The notes beneath the pieces were generated by a model. That model saw only the letters and a program-made list of their open reading frames with translations, was not told the DNA's origin and did not search any database. The position numbers and the translations under genes were made by a program. This document shows, piece by piece, positions 54,178-64,000 of a stretch of 64,000 nucleotides of DNA (positions within the stretch are counted from its first letter, which is position 1; each line of letters opens with the position of its first letter). Source of the DNA: Auanema rhodensis (taxonomy: Eukaryota; Nematoda; Chromadorea; Rhabditida; Rhabditidae); NCBI GenBank assembly GCA_964057225.1, contig CAXKVF010000072.1:558001-622000 (forward strand), given 5' to 3'.

Positions 54178-54705
54178 ATAAATTAAAGTTCACGTAAATT
54201 TCAAAGTCATGGTTACCATGAACCAATATCAATAAAAATTTGTTTTTAGACTAATATGGACATGGGGAATCTAATTTTGAAAACCGCATCACTTTATCTT
54301 TCACGTGAAGCGAGTTACATACCAAGTGCACATCACGTGTACATTTAATTAGCATAAATTAAAGTTCACGTAAATTTCAAAGTCATGGTTACCATGCACC
54401 AATATCAATAAAAATTTGTTTTTAGACTAATATGGACATGGGGAATCTAATGTTGAAAACCGCATCTTTTTATCTTTCACGTGAAGCGAGTTACATACCA
54501 AGTGCACATCACGTGTACATTTAATTAGCATAAATTAAAGTTCACGTAAATTTCAAAGTCATGGTTACCATGAACCAATATCAATAAAAATTTGTTTTTA
54601 GACTAATATGGACATGGGGAATCTAATTTTGAAAACCGCATCTCTTTATCTTTCACGTGAAGCGAGTTACATACCAAGTGCACATCACGTGTACATTTAA
54701 TTAGC

Positions 54706-57700
54706 ATAAATTAAAGTTCACGTAAATTTCAAAGTCATGGTTACCATGAAGCAATATCAATAAAAATTTGTTTTTAGACTAATATGGACATGGGGAATCT
54801 AATTTTGAAAACCGCATCTCTTTATCTTTCACGTGAAGCGAGTTACATACCAAGTGCACATCACGTGTACATTTAATTAGCATAAATTAAAGTTCACGTA
54901 AAATTCAAAGTCATGGTTACCATGCACCAATATCAATAAAAATTTGTTTTTAGACTAATATGGACATGGGGAATCTAATTTTGAAAACCGCATCTCTTTA
55001 TCTTTCACGTGAAGCGAGTTACATACCAAGTGCACATCACGTGTACATTTAATTAGCATAAATTAAAGTTCACGTAAATTTCAAAGTCATGGTTACCATG
55101 CACCAATATCAATAAAAATTTGTTTTTAGACTAATATGGACATGGGGAATCTAATTTTGAAAACCGCATCTCTTTATCTTTCACGTGAAGCGAGTTACAT
55201 ACCAAGTGCACATCACGTGTACATTTAATTAGCATAAATTAAAGTTCACGTAAATTTCAAAGTCATGGTTACCATGCACCAATATCAATAAAAATTTGTT
55301 TTTAGACTAATATGGACATGGGGGATCTAATTTTGAAAACCGCATCTCTTTATCTTTCACGTGAAGCGAGTTACATACCAAGTGCACATCACGTGTACAT
55401 TTAATTAGCATAAATTAAAGTTCACGTAAATTTCAAAGTCATGGTTACCATGCACCAATATCAATAAAAATTTGTTTTTAGACTAATATGGACATGGGGA
55501 ATCTAATTTTGAAAACCGCATCTCTTTATCTTTCACGTGAAGCGAGTTACATACCAAGTGCACATCACGTGTACATTTAATTAGCATAAATTAAAGTTCA
55601 CGTAAAATTCAAAGTCATGGTTACCATGCACCAATATCAATAAAAATTTGTTTTTAGACTAATATGGACATGGGGAATCTAATTTTGAAAACCGCATCTC
55701 TTTATCTTTCACGTGAAGCGAGTTACATACCAAGTGCACATCACGTGTACATTTAATTAGCATAAATTAAAGTTCACGTAAATTTCAAAGTCATGGTTAC
55801 CATGCACCAATATCAATAAAAATTTGTTTTTAGACTAATATGGACATGGGTAATCTAATTTTGAAAACCGCATCTCTTTATCTTTCACGTGAAGCGAGTT
55901 ACATACCAAGTGCACATCACGTGTACATTTAATTAGCATAAATTAAAGTTCACGTAAATTTCAAAGTCATGGTTACCATGCACCAATATCAATAAAAATT
56001 TGTTTTTAGACTAATATGGACATGGGGAATCTAATTTTGAAAACCGCATCTCTTTATCTTTCACGTGAAGCGAGTTACATACCAAGTGCACATCACGTGT
56101 ACATTTAATTAGCATAAATTAAAGTTCACGTAAAATTCAAAGTCATGGTTACCATGCACCAATATCAATAAAAATTTGTTTTTAGACTAATATGGACATG
56201 GGGAATCTAATTTTGAAAACCGCATCTCTTTATCTTTCACGTGAAGCGAGTTACATACCAAGTGCACATCACGTGTACATTTAATTAGCATAAATTAAAG
56301 TTCACGTAAAATTCAAAGTCATGGTTACCATGCACCAATATCAATAAAAATTTGTTTTTAGACTAATATGGACATGGGGAATCTAATTTTGAAAACCGCA
56401 TCTCTTTATCTTTCACGTGAAGCGAGTTACATACCAAGTGCACATCACGTGTACATTTAATTAGCATAAATTAAAGTTCACGTAAATTTCAAAGTCATGG
56501 TTACCATGCACCAATATCAATAAAAATTTGTTTTTAGACTAATATGGACATGGGTAATCTAATTTTGAAAACCGCATCTCTTTATCTTTCACGTGAAGCG
56601 AGTTACATACCAAGTGCACATCACGTGTACATTTAATTAGCATAAATTAAAGTTCACGTAAATTTCAAAGTCATGGTTACCATGCACCAATATCAATAAA
56701 AATTTGTTTTTAGACTAATATGGACATGGGGAATCTAATTTTGAAAACCGCATCTCTTTATCTTTCACGTGAAGCGAGTTACATACCAAGTGCACATCAC
56801 GTGTACATTTAATTAGCATAAATTAAAGTTCACGTAAAATTCAAAGTCATGGTTACCATGCACCAATATCAATAAAAATTTGTTTTTAGACTAATATGGA
56901 CATGGGGAATCTAATTTTGAAAACCGCATCTCTTTATCTTTCACGTGAAGCGAGTTACATACCAAGTGCACATCACGTGTACATTTAATTAGCATAAATT
57001 AAAGTTCACGTAAATTTCAAAGTCATGGTTACCATGCACCAATATCAATAAAAATTTGTTTTTAGACTAATATGGACATGGGGAATCTAATTTTGAAAAC
57101 CGCATCTCTTTATCTTTCACGTGAAGCGAGTTACATACCAAGTGCACATCACGTGTACATTTAATTAGCATAAATTAAAGTTCACGTAAATTTCAAAGTC
57201 ATGGTTACCATGCACCAATATCAATAAAAATTTGTTTTTAGACTAATATGGACATGGGGAATCTAATTTTGAAAACCGCATCTCTTTATCTTTCACGTGA
57301 AGCGAGTTACATACCAAGTGCACATCACGTGTACATTTAATTAGCATAAATTAAAGTTCACGTAAAATTCAAAGTCATGGTTACCATGCACCAATATCAA
57401 TAAAAATTTGTTTTTAGACTAATATGGACATGGGGAATCTAATTTTGAAAACCGCATCTCTTTATCTTTCACGTGAAGCGAGTTACATACCAAGTGCACA
57501 TCACGTGTACATTTAATTAGCATAAATTAAAGTTCACGTAAATTTCAAAGTCATGGTTACCATGCACCAATATCAATAAAAATTTGTTTTTAGACTAATA
57601 TGGACATGGGGAATCTAATTTTGAAAACCGCATCTCTTTATCTTTCACGTGAAGCGAGTTACATACCAAGTGCACATCACGTGTACATTTAATTAGCATA

Positions 57701-57873
57701 AATTAAAGTTCACGTAAATTTCAAAGTCATGGTTACCATGAACCAATATCAATAAAAATTTGTTTTTAGACTAATATGGACATGGGGAATCTAATTTTGA
57801 AAACCGCATCTCTTTATCTTTCACGTGAAGCGAGTTACATACCAAGTGCACATCACGTGTACATTTAATTAGC
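54706..57873 (+). repeat. Second cacc-dominated domain, including a 704-bp duplication
   Basis: Sixteen consecutive units from 54882 to 57697 are cacc type, the longest uniform run in the window, bounded by aagc (54706) and aacc (57698). The units at 55586-56289 and 56290-56993 repeat the order gtaaaattc; gggtaat; plain; gtaaaattc. gggggatc occurs once (55234), in the same relation to the start of the domain as in the 45.5 kb copy. The domain is a diverged counterpart of 45377-48192. Confidence 0.82.
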
Positions 57874-58049
57874 ATAAATTAAAGTTCACGTAAATTTCAA
57901 AGTCATGGTTACCATGCACCAATATCAATAAAAATTTGTTTTTAGACTAATATGGACATGGGGAATCTAATTTTGAAAACCGCATCTCTTTATCTTTCAC
58001 GTGAAGCGAGTTACATACCAAGTGCACATCACGTGTACATTTAATTAGC

Positions 58050-61000
58050 ATAAATTAAAGTTCACGTAAAATTCAAAGTCATGGTTACCATGAACCAATA
58101 TCAATAAAAATTTGTTTTTAGACTAATATGGACATGGGGAATCTAATTTTGAAAACCGCATCTCTTTATCTTTCACGTGAAGCGAGTTACATACCATATG
58201 CACATCACGTGTACATTTAATTAGCATAAATTAAAGTTCACGTAAATTTCAAAGTCATGGTTACCATGAACCAATATCAATAAAAATTTGTTTTTAGACT
58301 AATATGGACATGGGGAATCTAATTTTGAAAACCGCATCTCTTCATCTTTCACGTGAAGCGAGTTACATACCAAGTGCACATCACGTGTACATTTAATTAG
58401 CATAAATTAAAGTTCACGTAAATTTCAAAGTCATGGTTACCATGAAGCAATATCAATAAAAATTTGTTTTTAGACTAATATGGACATGGGGAATCTAATT
58501 TTGAAAACCGCATCTCTTTATCTTTCACGTGAAGCGAGTTACATACCAAGTGCACATCACGTGTACATTTAATTAGCATAAATTAAAGTTCACGTAAAAT
58601 TCAAAGTCATGGTTACCATGAACCAATATCAATAAAAATTTGTTTTTAGACTAATATGGACATGGGGAATCTAATTTTGAAAACCGCATCTCTTTATCTT
58701 TCACGTGAAGCGAGTTACATACCATATGCACATCACGTGTACATTTAATTAGCATAAATTAAAGTTCACGTAAATTTCAAAGTCATGGTTACCATGAACC
58801 AATATCAATAAAAATTTGTTTTTAGACTAATATGGACATGGGGAATCTAATTTTGAAAACCGCATCTCTTCATCTTTCACGTGAAGCGAGTTACATACCA
58901 AGTGCACATCACGTGTACATTTAATTAGCATAAATTAAAGTTCACGTAAATTTCAAAGTCATGGTTACCATGCACCAATATCAATAAAAATTTGTTTTTA
59001 GACTAGTATGGACATGGGGAATCTAATTTTGAAAACCGCATCTCTTTATCTTTCACGTGAAGCGAGTTACATACCAAGTGCACATCACGTGTACATTTAA
59101 TTAGCATAAATTAAAGTTCACGTAAATTTCAAAGTCATGGTTACCATGAACCAATATCAATAAAAATTTCTTTTTAGACTAATATGGACATGGGGAATCT
59201 AATTTTGAAAACCGCATCTCTTTATCTTTCACGTGAAGCGAGTTACATACCAAGTGCACATCACGTGTACATTTAATTAGCATAAATTAAAGTTCACGTA
59301 AATTTCAAAGTCATGGTTACCATGAAGTAATATCAATAAAAATTTGTTTTTAGACTAATATGGACATGGGGAATCTAATTTTGAAAACCGCATCTCTTTA
59401 TCTTTCACGTGAAGCGAGTTACATACCAAGTGCACATCACGTGTACATTTAATTAGCATGAATCAAAGTTCACGTAAATTTCAAAGTCATGGTTACCATG
59501 CACCAATATCAATAAAAATTTGTTTTTAGACTAATATGGACATGGGGAATCTAATTTTGAAAACCGCATCTCTTTATCTTTCACGTGAAGCGAGTTACAT
59601 ACCAAGTGCACATCACGTGTACATTTAATTAGCATAAATTAAAGTTCACGTAAATTTCAAAGTCATGGTTACCATGAACCAATATCAATAAAAATTTGTT
59701 TTTAGACTAATATGGACATGGGGAATCTAATTTTGAAAACCGCATCTCTTTATCTTTCACGTGAAGCGAGTTACATACCAAGTGCACATCACGTGTACAT
59801 TTAATTAGCATAAATTAAAGTTCACGTAAATTTCAAAGTCATGGTTACCATGCACCAATATCAATAAAAATTTGTTTTTAGACTAATATGGACATGGGGA
59901 ATCTATTTTTGAAAACCGCATCTCTTTATCTTTCACGTGAAGCGAGTTACATACCAAGTGCACATCACGTGTACATTTAATTAGCATAAATTAAAGTTCA
60001 CGTAAATTTCAAAGTCATGGTTACCATGAACCAATATCAATAAAAATTTGTTTTTAGACTAATATGGACATGGGGAATCTAATTTTGAAAACCGCATCTC
60101 TTTATCTTTCACGTGAAGCGAGTTACATACCAAGTGCACATCACGTGTACATTTAATTAGCATAAATTAAAGTTCACGTAAAATTCAAAGTCATGGTTAC
60201 CATGAACCAATATCAATAAAAATTTGTTTTTAGACTAATATGGACATGGGGAATCTAATTTTGAAAACCGCATCTCTTTATCTTTCACGTGAAGCGAGTT
60301 ACATACCATATGCACATCACGTGTACATTTAATTAGCATAAATTAAAGTTCACGTAAATTTCAAAGTCATGGTTACCATGAACCAATATCAATAAAAATT
60401 TGTTTTTAGACTAATATGGACATGGGGAATCTAATTTTGAAAACCGCATCTCTTCATCTTTCACGTGAAGCGAGTTACATACCAAGTGCACATCACGTGT
60501 ACATTTAATTAGCATAAATTAAAGTTCACGTAAATTTCAAAGTCATGGTTACCATGAAGCAATATCAATAAAAATTTGTTTTTAGACTAATATGGACATG
60601 GGGAATCTAATTTTGAAAACCGCATCTCTTTATCTTTCACGTGAAGCGAGTTACATACCAAGTGCACATCACGTGTACATTTAATTAGCATAAATTAAAG
60701 TTCACGTAAAATTCAAAGTCATGGTTACCATGAACCAATATCAATAAAAATTTGTTTTTAGACTAATATGGACATGGGGAATCTAATTTTGAAAACCGCA
60801 TCTCTTTATCTTTCACGTGAAGCGAGTTACATACCATATGCACATCACGTGTACATTTAATTAGCATAAATTAAAGTTCACGTAAATTTCAAAGTCATGG
60901 TTACCATGAACCAATATCAATAAAAATTTGTTTTTAGACTAATATGGACATGGGGAATCTAATTTTGAAAACCGCATCTCTTCATCTTTCACGTGAAGCG

Positions 61001-62273
61001 AGTTACATACCAAGTGCACATCACGTGTACATTTAATTAGCATAAATTAAAGTTCACGTAAATTTCAAAGTCATGGTTACCATGCACCAATATCAATAAA
61101 AATTTGTTTTTAGACTAGTATGGACATGGGGAATCTAATTTTGAAAACCGCATCTCTTTATCTTTCACGTGAAGCGAGTTACATACCAAGTGCACATCAC
61201 GTGTACATTTAATTAGCATAAATTAAAGTTCACGTAAATTTCAAAGTCATGGTTACCATGAACCAATATCAATAAAAATTTCTTTTTAGACTAATATGGA
61301 CATGGGGAATCTAATTTTGAAAACCGCATCTCTTTATCTTTCACGTGAAGCGAGTTACATACCAAGTGCACATCACGTGTACATTTAATTAGCATAAATT
61401 AAAGTTCACGTAAATTTCAAAGTCATGGTTACCATGAAGTAATATCAATAAAAATTTGTTTTTAGACTAATATGGACATGGGGAATCTAATTTTGAAAAC
61501 CGCATCTCTTTATCTTTCACGTGAAGCGAGTTACATACCAAGTGCACATCACGTGTACATTTAATTAGCATGAATCAAAGTTCACGTAAATTTCAAAGTC
61601 ATGGTTACCATGCACCAATATCAATAAAAATTTGTTTTTAGACTAATATGGACATGGGGAATCTAATTTTGAAAACCGCATCTCTTTATCTTTCACGTGA
61701 AGCGAGTTACATACCAAGTGCACATCACGTGTACATTTAATTAGCATAAATTAAAGTTCACGTAAATTTCAAAGTCATGGTTACCATGAACCAATATCAA
61801 TAAAAATTTGTTTTTAGACTAATATGGACATGGGGAATCTAATTTTGAAAACCGCATCTCTTTATCTTTCACGTGAAGCGAGTTACATACCAAGTGCACA
61901 TCACGTGTACATTTAATTAGCATAAATTAAAGTTCACGTAAATTTCAAAGTCATGGTTACCATGCACCAATATCAATAAAAATTTGTTTTTAGACTAATA
62001 TGGACATGGGGAATCTACTTTTGAAAACCGCATCTCTTTATCTTTCACGTGAAGCGAGTTACATACCAAGTGCACATCACGTGTACATTTAATTAGCATA
62101 AATTAAAGTTCACGTAAATTTCAAAGTCATGGTTACCATGAACCAATATCAATAAAAATTTGTTTTTAGACTAATATGGACATGGGGAATCTAATTTTGA
62201 AAACCGCATCTCTTTATCTTTCACGTGAAGCGAGTTACATACCAAGTGCACATCACGTGTACATTTAATTAGC
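58050..62273 (+). repeat. 2112-bp (12-monomer) tandem duplication, second instance
   Basis: Copies are 58050-60161 and 60162-62273. Each has two triplet-type starts (gtaaaattc with ccatatgcac, then ctcttcatc), then four units with otherwise rare changes in order: gactagtatgg (58930/61042), aaatttctttttag (59106/61218), aagtaatatc (59282/61394) and a unit opening atgaatcaaag (59458/61570), followed by four plainer units. One site differs in an odd way: monomer position 97 is t at 59906 and c at 62018, while a is normal. The period equals that of the 38.7-42.9 kb block but the content is different. Confidence 0.9.
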
Positions 62274-63505
62274 ATAAATTAAAGTTCACGTAAATTTCAA
62301 AGTCATGGTTACCATGAACCAATATCAATAAAAATTTGTTTTTAGACTAATATGGACATGGGGAATCTAATTTTGAAAACCGCATCTCTTCATCTTTCAC
62401 GTGAAGCGAGTTACATACCAAGTGCACATCACGTGTACATTTAATTAGCATAAATTAAAGTTCACGTAAATTTCAAAGTCATGGTTACCATGCACCAATA
62501 TCAATAAAAATTTGTTTTTAGACTAATATGGACATGGGGAATCTAATTTTGAAAACCGCATCTCTTTATCTTTCACGTGAAGCGAGTTACATACCAAGTG
62601 CACATCACGTGTACATTTAATTAGCATAAATTAAAGTTCACGTAAAATTCAAAGTCATGGTTACCATGAACCAATATCAATAAATATTTGTTTTTAGACT
62701 AATATGGACATGGGGAATCTAATTTTGAAAACCGCATCTCTTTATCTTTCACGTGAAGCGAGTTACATACCAAGTGCACATCACGTGTACATTTAATTAG
62801 CATAAATTAAAGTTCACGTAAAATTCAAAGTCATGGTTACCATGCACCAATATCAATAAAAATTTGTTTTTAGACTAATATGCACATGGGGAATCTAATT
62901 TTGAAAACCGCATCTCTTTATCTTTCACGTGAAGCGAGTTACATACCAAGTGCACATCACGTGTACATTTAATTAGCATAAATTAAAGTTCACGTAAATT
63001 TCAAAGTCATGGTTACCATGCACCAATATCAATAAAAATTTGTTTTTAGACTAATATGGACATGGGGAATCTAATTTTGAAAACCGCATCTCTTTATCTT
63101 TCACGTGAAGCGAGTTACATACCAAGTGCACATCACGTGTACATTTAATTAGCATAAATTAAAGTTCACGTAAATTTCAAAGTCATGGTTACCATGAACC
63201 AATATCAATAAAAATTTGTTTTTAGACTAATATGGACATGAGGAATCTAATTTTGAAAACCGCATCTCTTTATCTTTCACGTGAAGCGACTTACATACCA
63301 AGTGCACATCACGTGTACATTTAATTAGCATAAATTAAAGTTCACGTAAATTTCAAAGTCATGGTTACCATGAACCAATATCAATAAAAATTTGTTTTTA
63401 GACTAATATGGACATGTTGAATCTAATTTTGAAAACCGCATCTCTTTATCTTTCACGTGAAGCGAGTTACATACCAAGTGCACATCACGTGTACATTTAA
63501 TTAGC
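62274..63505 (+). repeat. Distant copy of the 49953-51184 block (7 monomers)
   Basis: Units here match 49953-51184 in order: ctcttcatc-aacc; cacc; gtaaaattc-aacc; gtaaaattc-cacc with atatgcac; cacc; catgaggaat with gcgacttac; catgttgaat. A private change, aaatatttg, lies in the unit at 62626. The next units (63506, aagc gcttctc; 63682, aagc catgaagaat) instead match 30241/33233 and 30417/33409 of the 2992-bp block, so a junction between two formerly separate block types falls at about 63505. Confidence 0.8.
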
Positions 63506-63857
63506 ATAAATTAAAGTTCACGTAAATTTCAAAGTCATGGTTACCATGAAGCAATATCAATAAAAATTTGTTTTTAGACTAATATGGACATGGGGAATCT
63601 AATTTTGAAAACCGCTTCTCTTTATCTTTCACGTGAAGCGAGTTACATACCAAGTGCACATCACGTGTACATTTAATTAGCATAAATTAAAGTTCACGTA
63701 AATTTCAAAGTCATGGTTACCATGAAGCAATATCAATAAAAATTTGTTTTTAGACTAATATGGACATGAAGAATCTAATTTTGAAAACCGCATCTCTTTA
63801 TCTTTCACGTGAAGCGAGTTACATACCAAGTGCACATCACGTGTACATTTAATTAGC

Positions 63858-64000
63858 ATAAATTAAAGTTCACGTAAATTTCAAAGTCATGGTTACCATG
63901 AACCAATATCAATAAAAATTTGTTTTTAGACTAATATGGACATGGGGAATCTAATTTTGAAAACCGCATCTCTTTATCTTTCACGTGAAGCGAGTTACAT
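63858..64000 (+). repeat. Truncated last monomer (window edge)
   Basis: An aacc-type unit ending at its position 143 (cgagttacat) because the window stops. There is no sign of an array boundary: the last bases are fully satellite. Confidence 0.97.

Larger units (their letters stand above)
25118..64000 (+). repeat. 176-bp satellite array, right segment (220 monomers plus remnant)
   Basis: The same 176-bp satellite continues in the same orientation after the insertion. It begins with the last 16 bases of the interrupted monomer (25121-25136), preceded by three bases of the duplicated target. Full monomers then start at 25137+176j (j=0 to 162). The unit at 53649-53825 is 177 bp, so later units start at 53826+176m (m=0 to 57). 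The last one, from 63858, is cut at its position 143 by the window edge. Monomers remain very similar to those on the left and share the same marker variants, so both segments are one array. No coding potential and no second satellite family is seen. The array clearly extends beyond the window. Confidence 0.98.

Noticed and set aside
1-64000. CRISPR array
   Set aside because: The repeating unit is 176 bp and continuous, with no alternation of short repeats and unique spacers, and no cas genes.
1-64000. Protein-coding gene or tandem-repeat protein
   Set aside because: The unit is 176 bp (not a multiple of 3), so an open frame would shift at each repeat; stops such as taa and tag are frequent in every frame on both strands.
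1-64000. Telomere, rDNA spacer or plasmid iteron array
   Set aside because: No short telomeric motif, no rRNA sequence and no replication gene is present; unit length and array size fit satellite DNA.
1-64000. CENP-B box
   Set aside because: I looked for the TTCG...CGGG pattern of the mammalian CENP-B box in the monomer on both strands and saw none; only the unrelated ccgc and cgag elements are present.

Overview
The window is almost entirely one satellite DNA array. A 176-bp monomer is repeated head to tail on one strand from base 1 to base 64000: 362 complete monomers plus a final 143-bp fragment cut by the window edge. The consensus monomer is AT-rich (56 G+C of 176, about 32%). No protein-coding gene, rRNA, tRNA or CRISPR array is supported. 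Because 176 is not a multiple of 3, each reading frame passes through all three phases within three units, so the many stop codons in the monomer close every frame.

Organism: this is eukaryotic, heterochromatin-type sequence. CpG is not depleted (5 per monomer against about 4.4 expected from base composition), which argues against a heavily CpG-methylated vertebrate or plant genome and fits an invertebrate such as an insect. The species and chromosome cannot be named from the sequence; a centromeric or pericentromeric location is plausible but is inference.

Layout: monomers start at 1+176k from base 1 to 24817. The monomer at 24817-25136 is split by a 140-bp unrelated insertion (24978-25117) flanked by a 4-bp direct repeat, ACGT. 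From 25137 the array resumes with starts at 25137+176j. The only other length change is one 177-bp monomer (53649-53825), after which starts are 53826+176m to the end.

Higher-order structure: monomers differ by a few substitutions each. Most carry one of three states at positions 44-47 (aacc, cacc, aagc), plus rarer markers. Reading the order of markers shows multi-monomer blocks that were themselves duplicated: 704 bp (8.4-10.7 kb), 5632 bp (9.3-20.4 kb), 1584 and 1232 bp (19.2-24.6 kb), 2640 bp (2.1-6.3 kb), 2992 bp (29.2-35.2 kb), 2112 bp (38.7-42.9 kb and again 58.1-62.3 kb), 528 bp (46.4-50.3 kb) and 1760 bp (50.8-54.2 kb). Some blocks recur 10-54 kb apart, and a few monomers are chimeras that place recombination junctions inside a unit. 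This fits unequal exchange and local amplification at many scales.

Within the monomer there are several palindromes: a 15-bp inverted repeat, the 10-bp TTCACGTGAA, and a cluster GTGCAC/CACGTG/TGTACA. The core TCACGT occurs three times on one strand at 32- and 33-bp spacing, about three helical turns. This phased E-box-like cluster, repeated about 360 times, is the most interesting possible function: a dense binding platform for a bHLH or other sequence-specific protein. That function is a hypothesis only.
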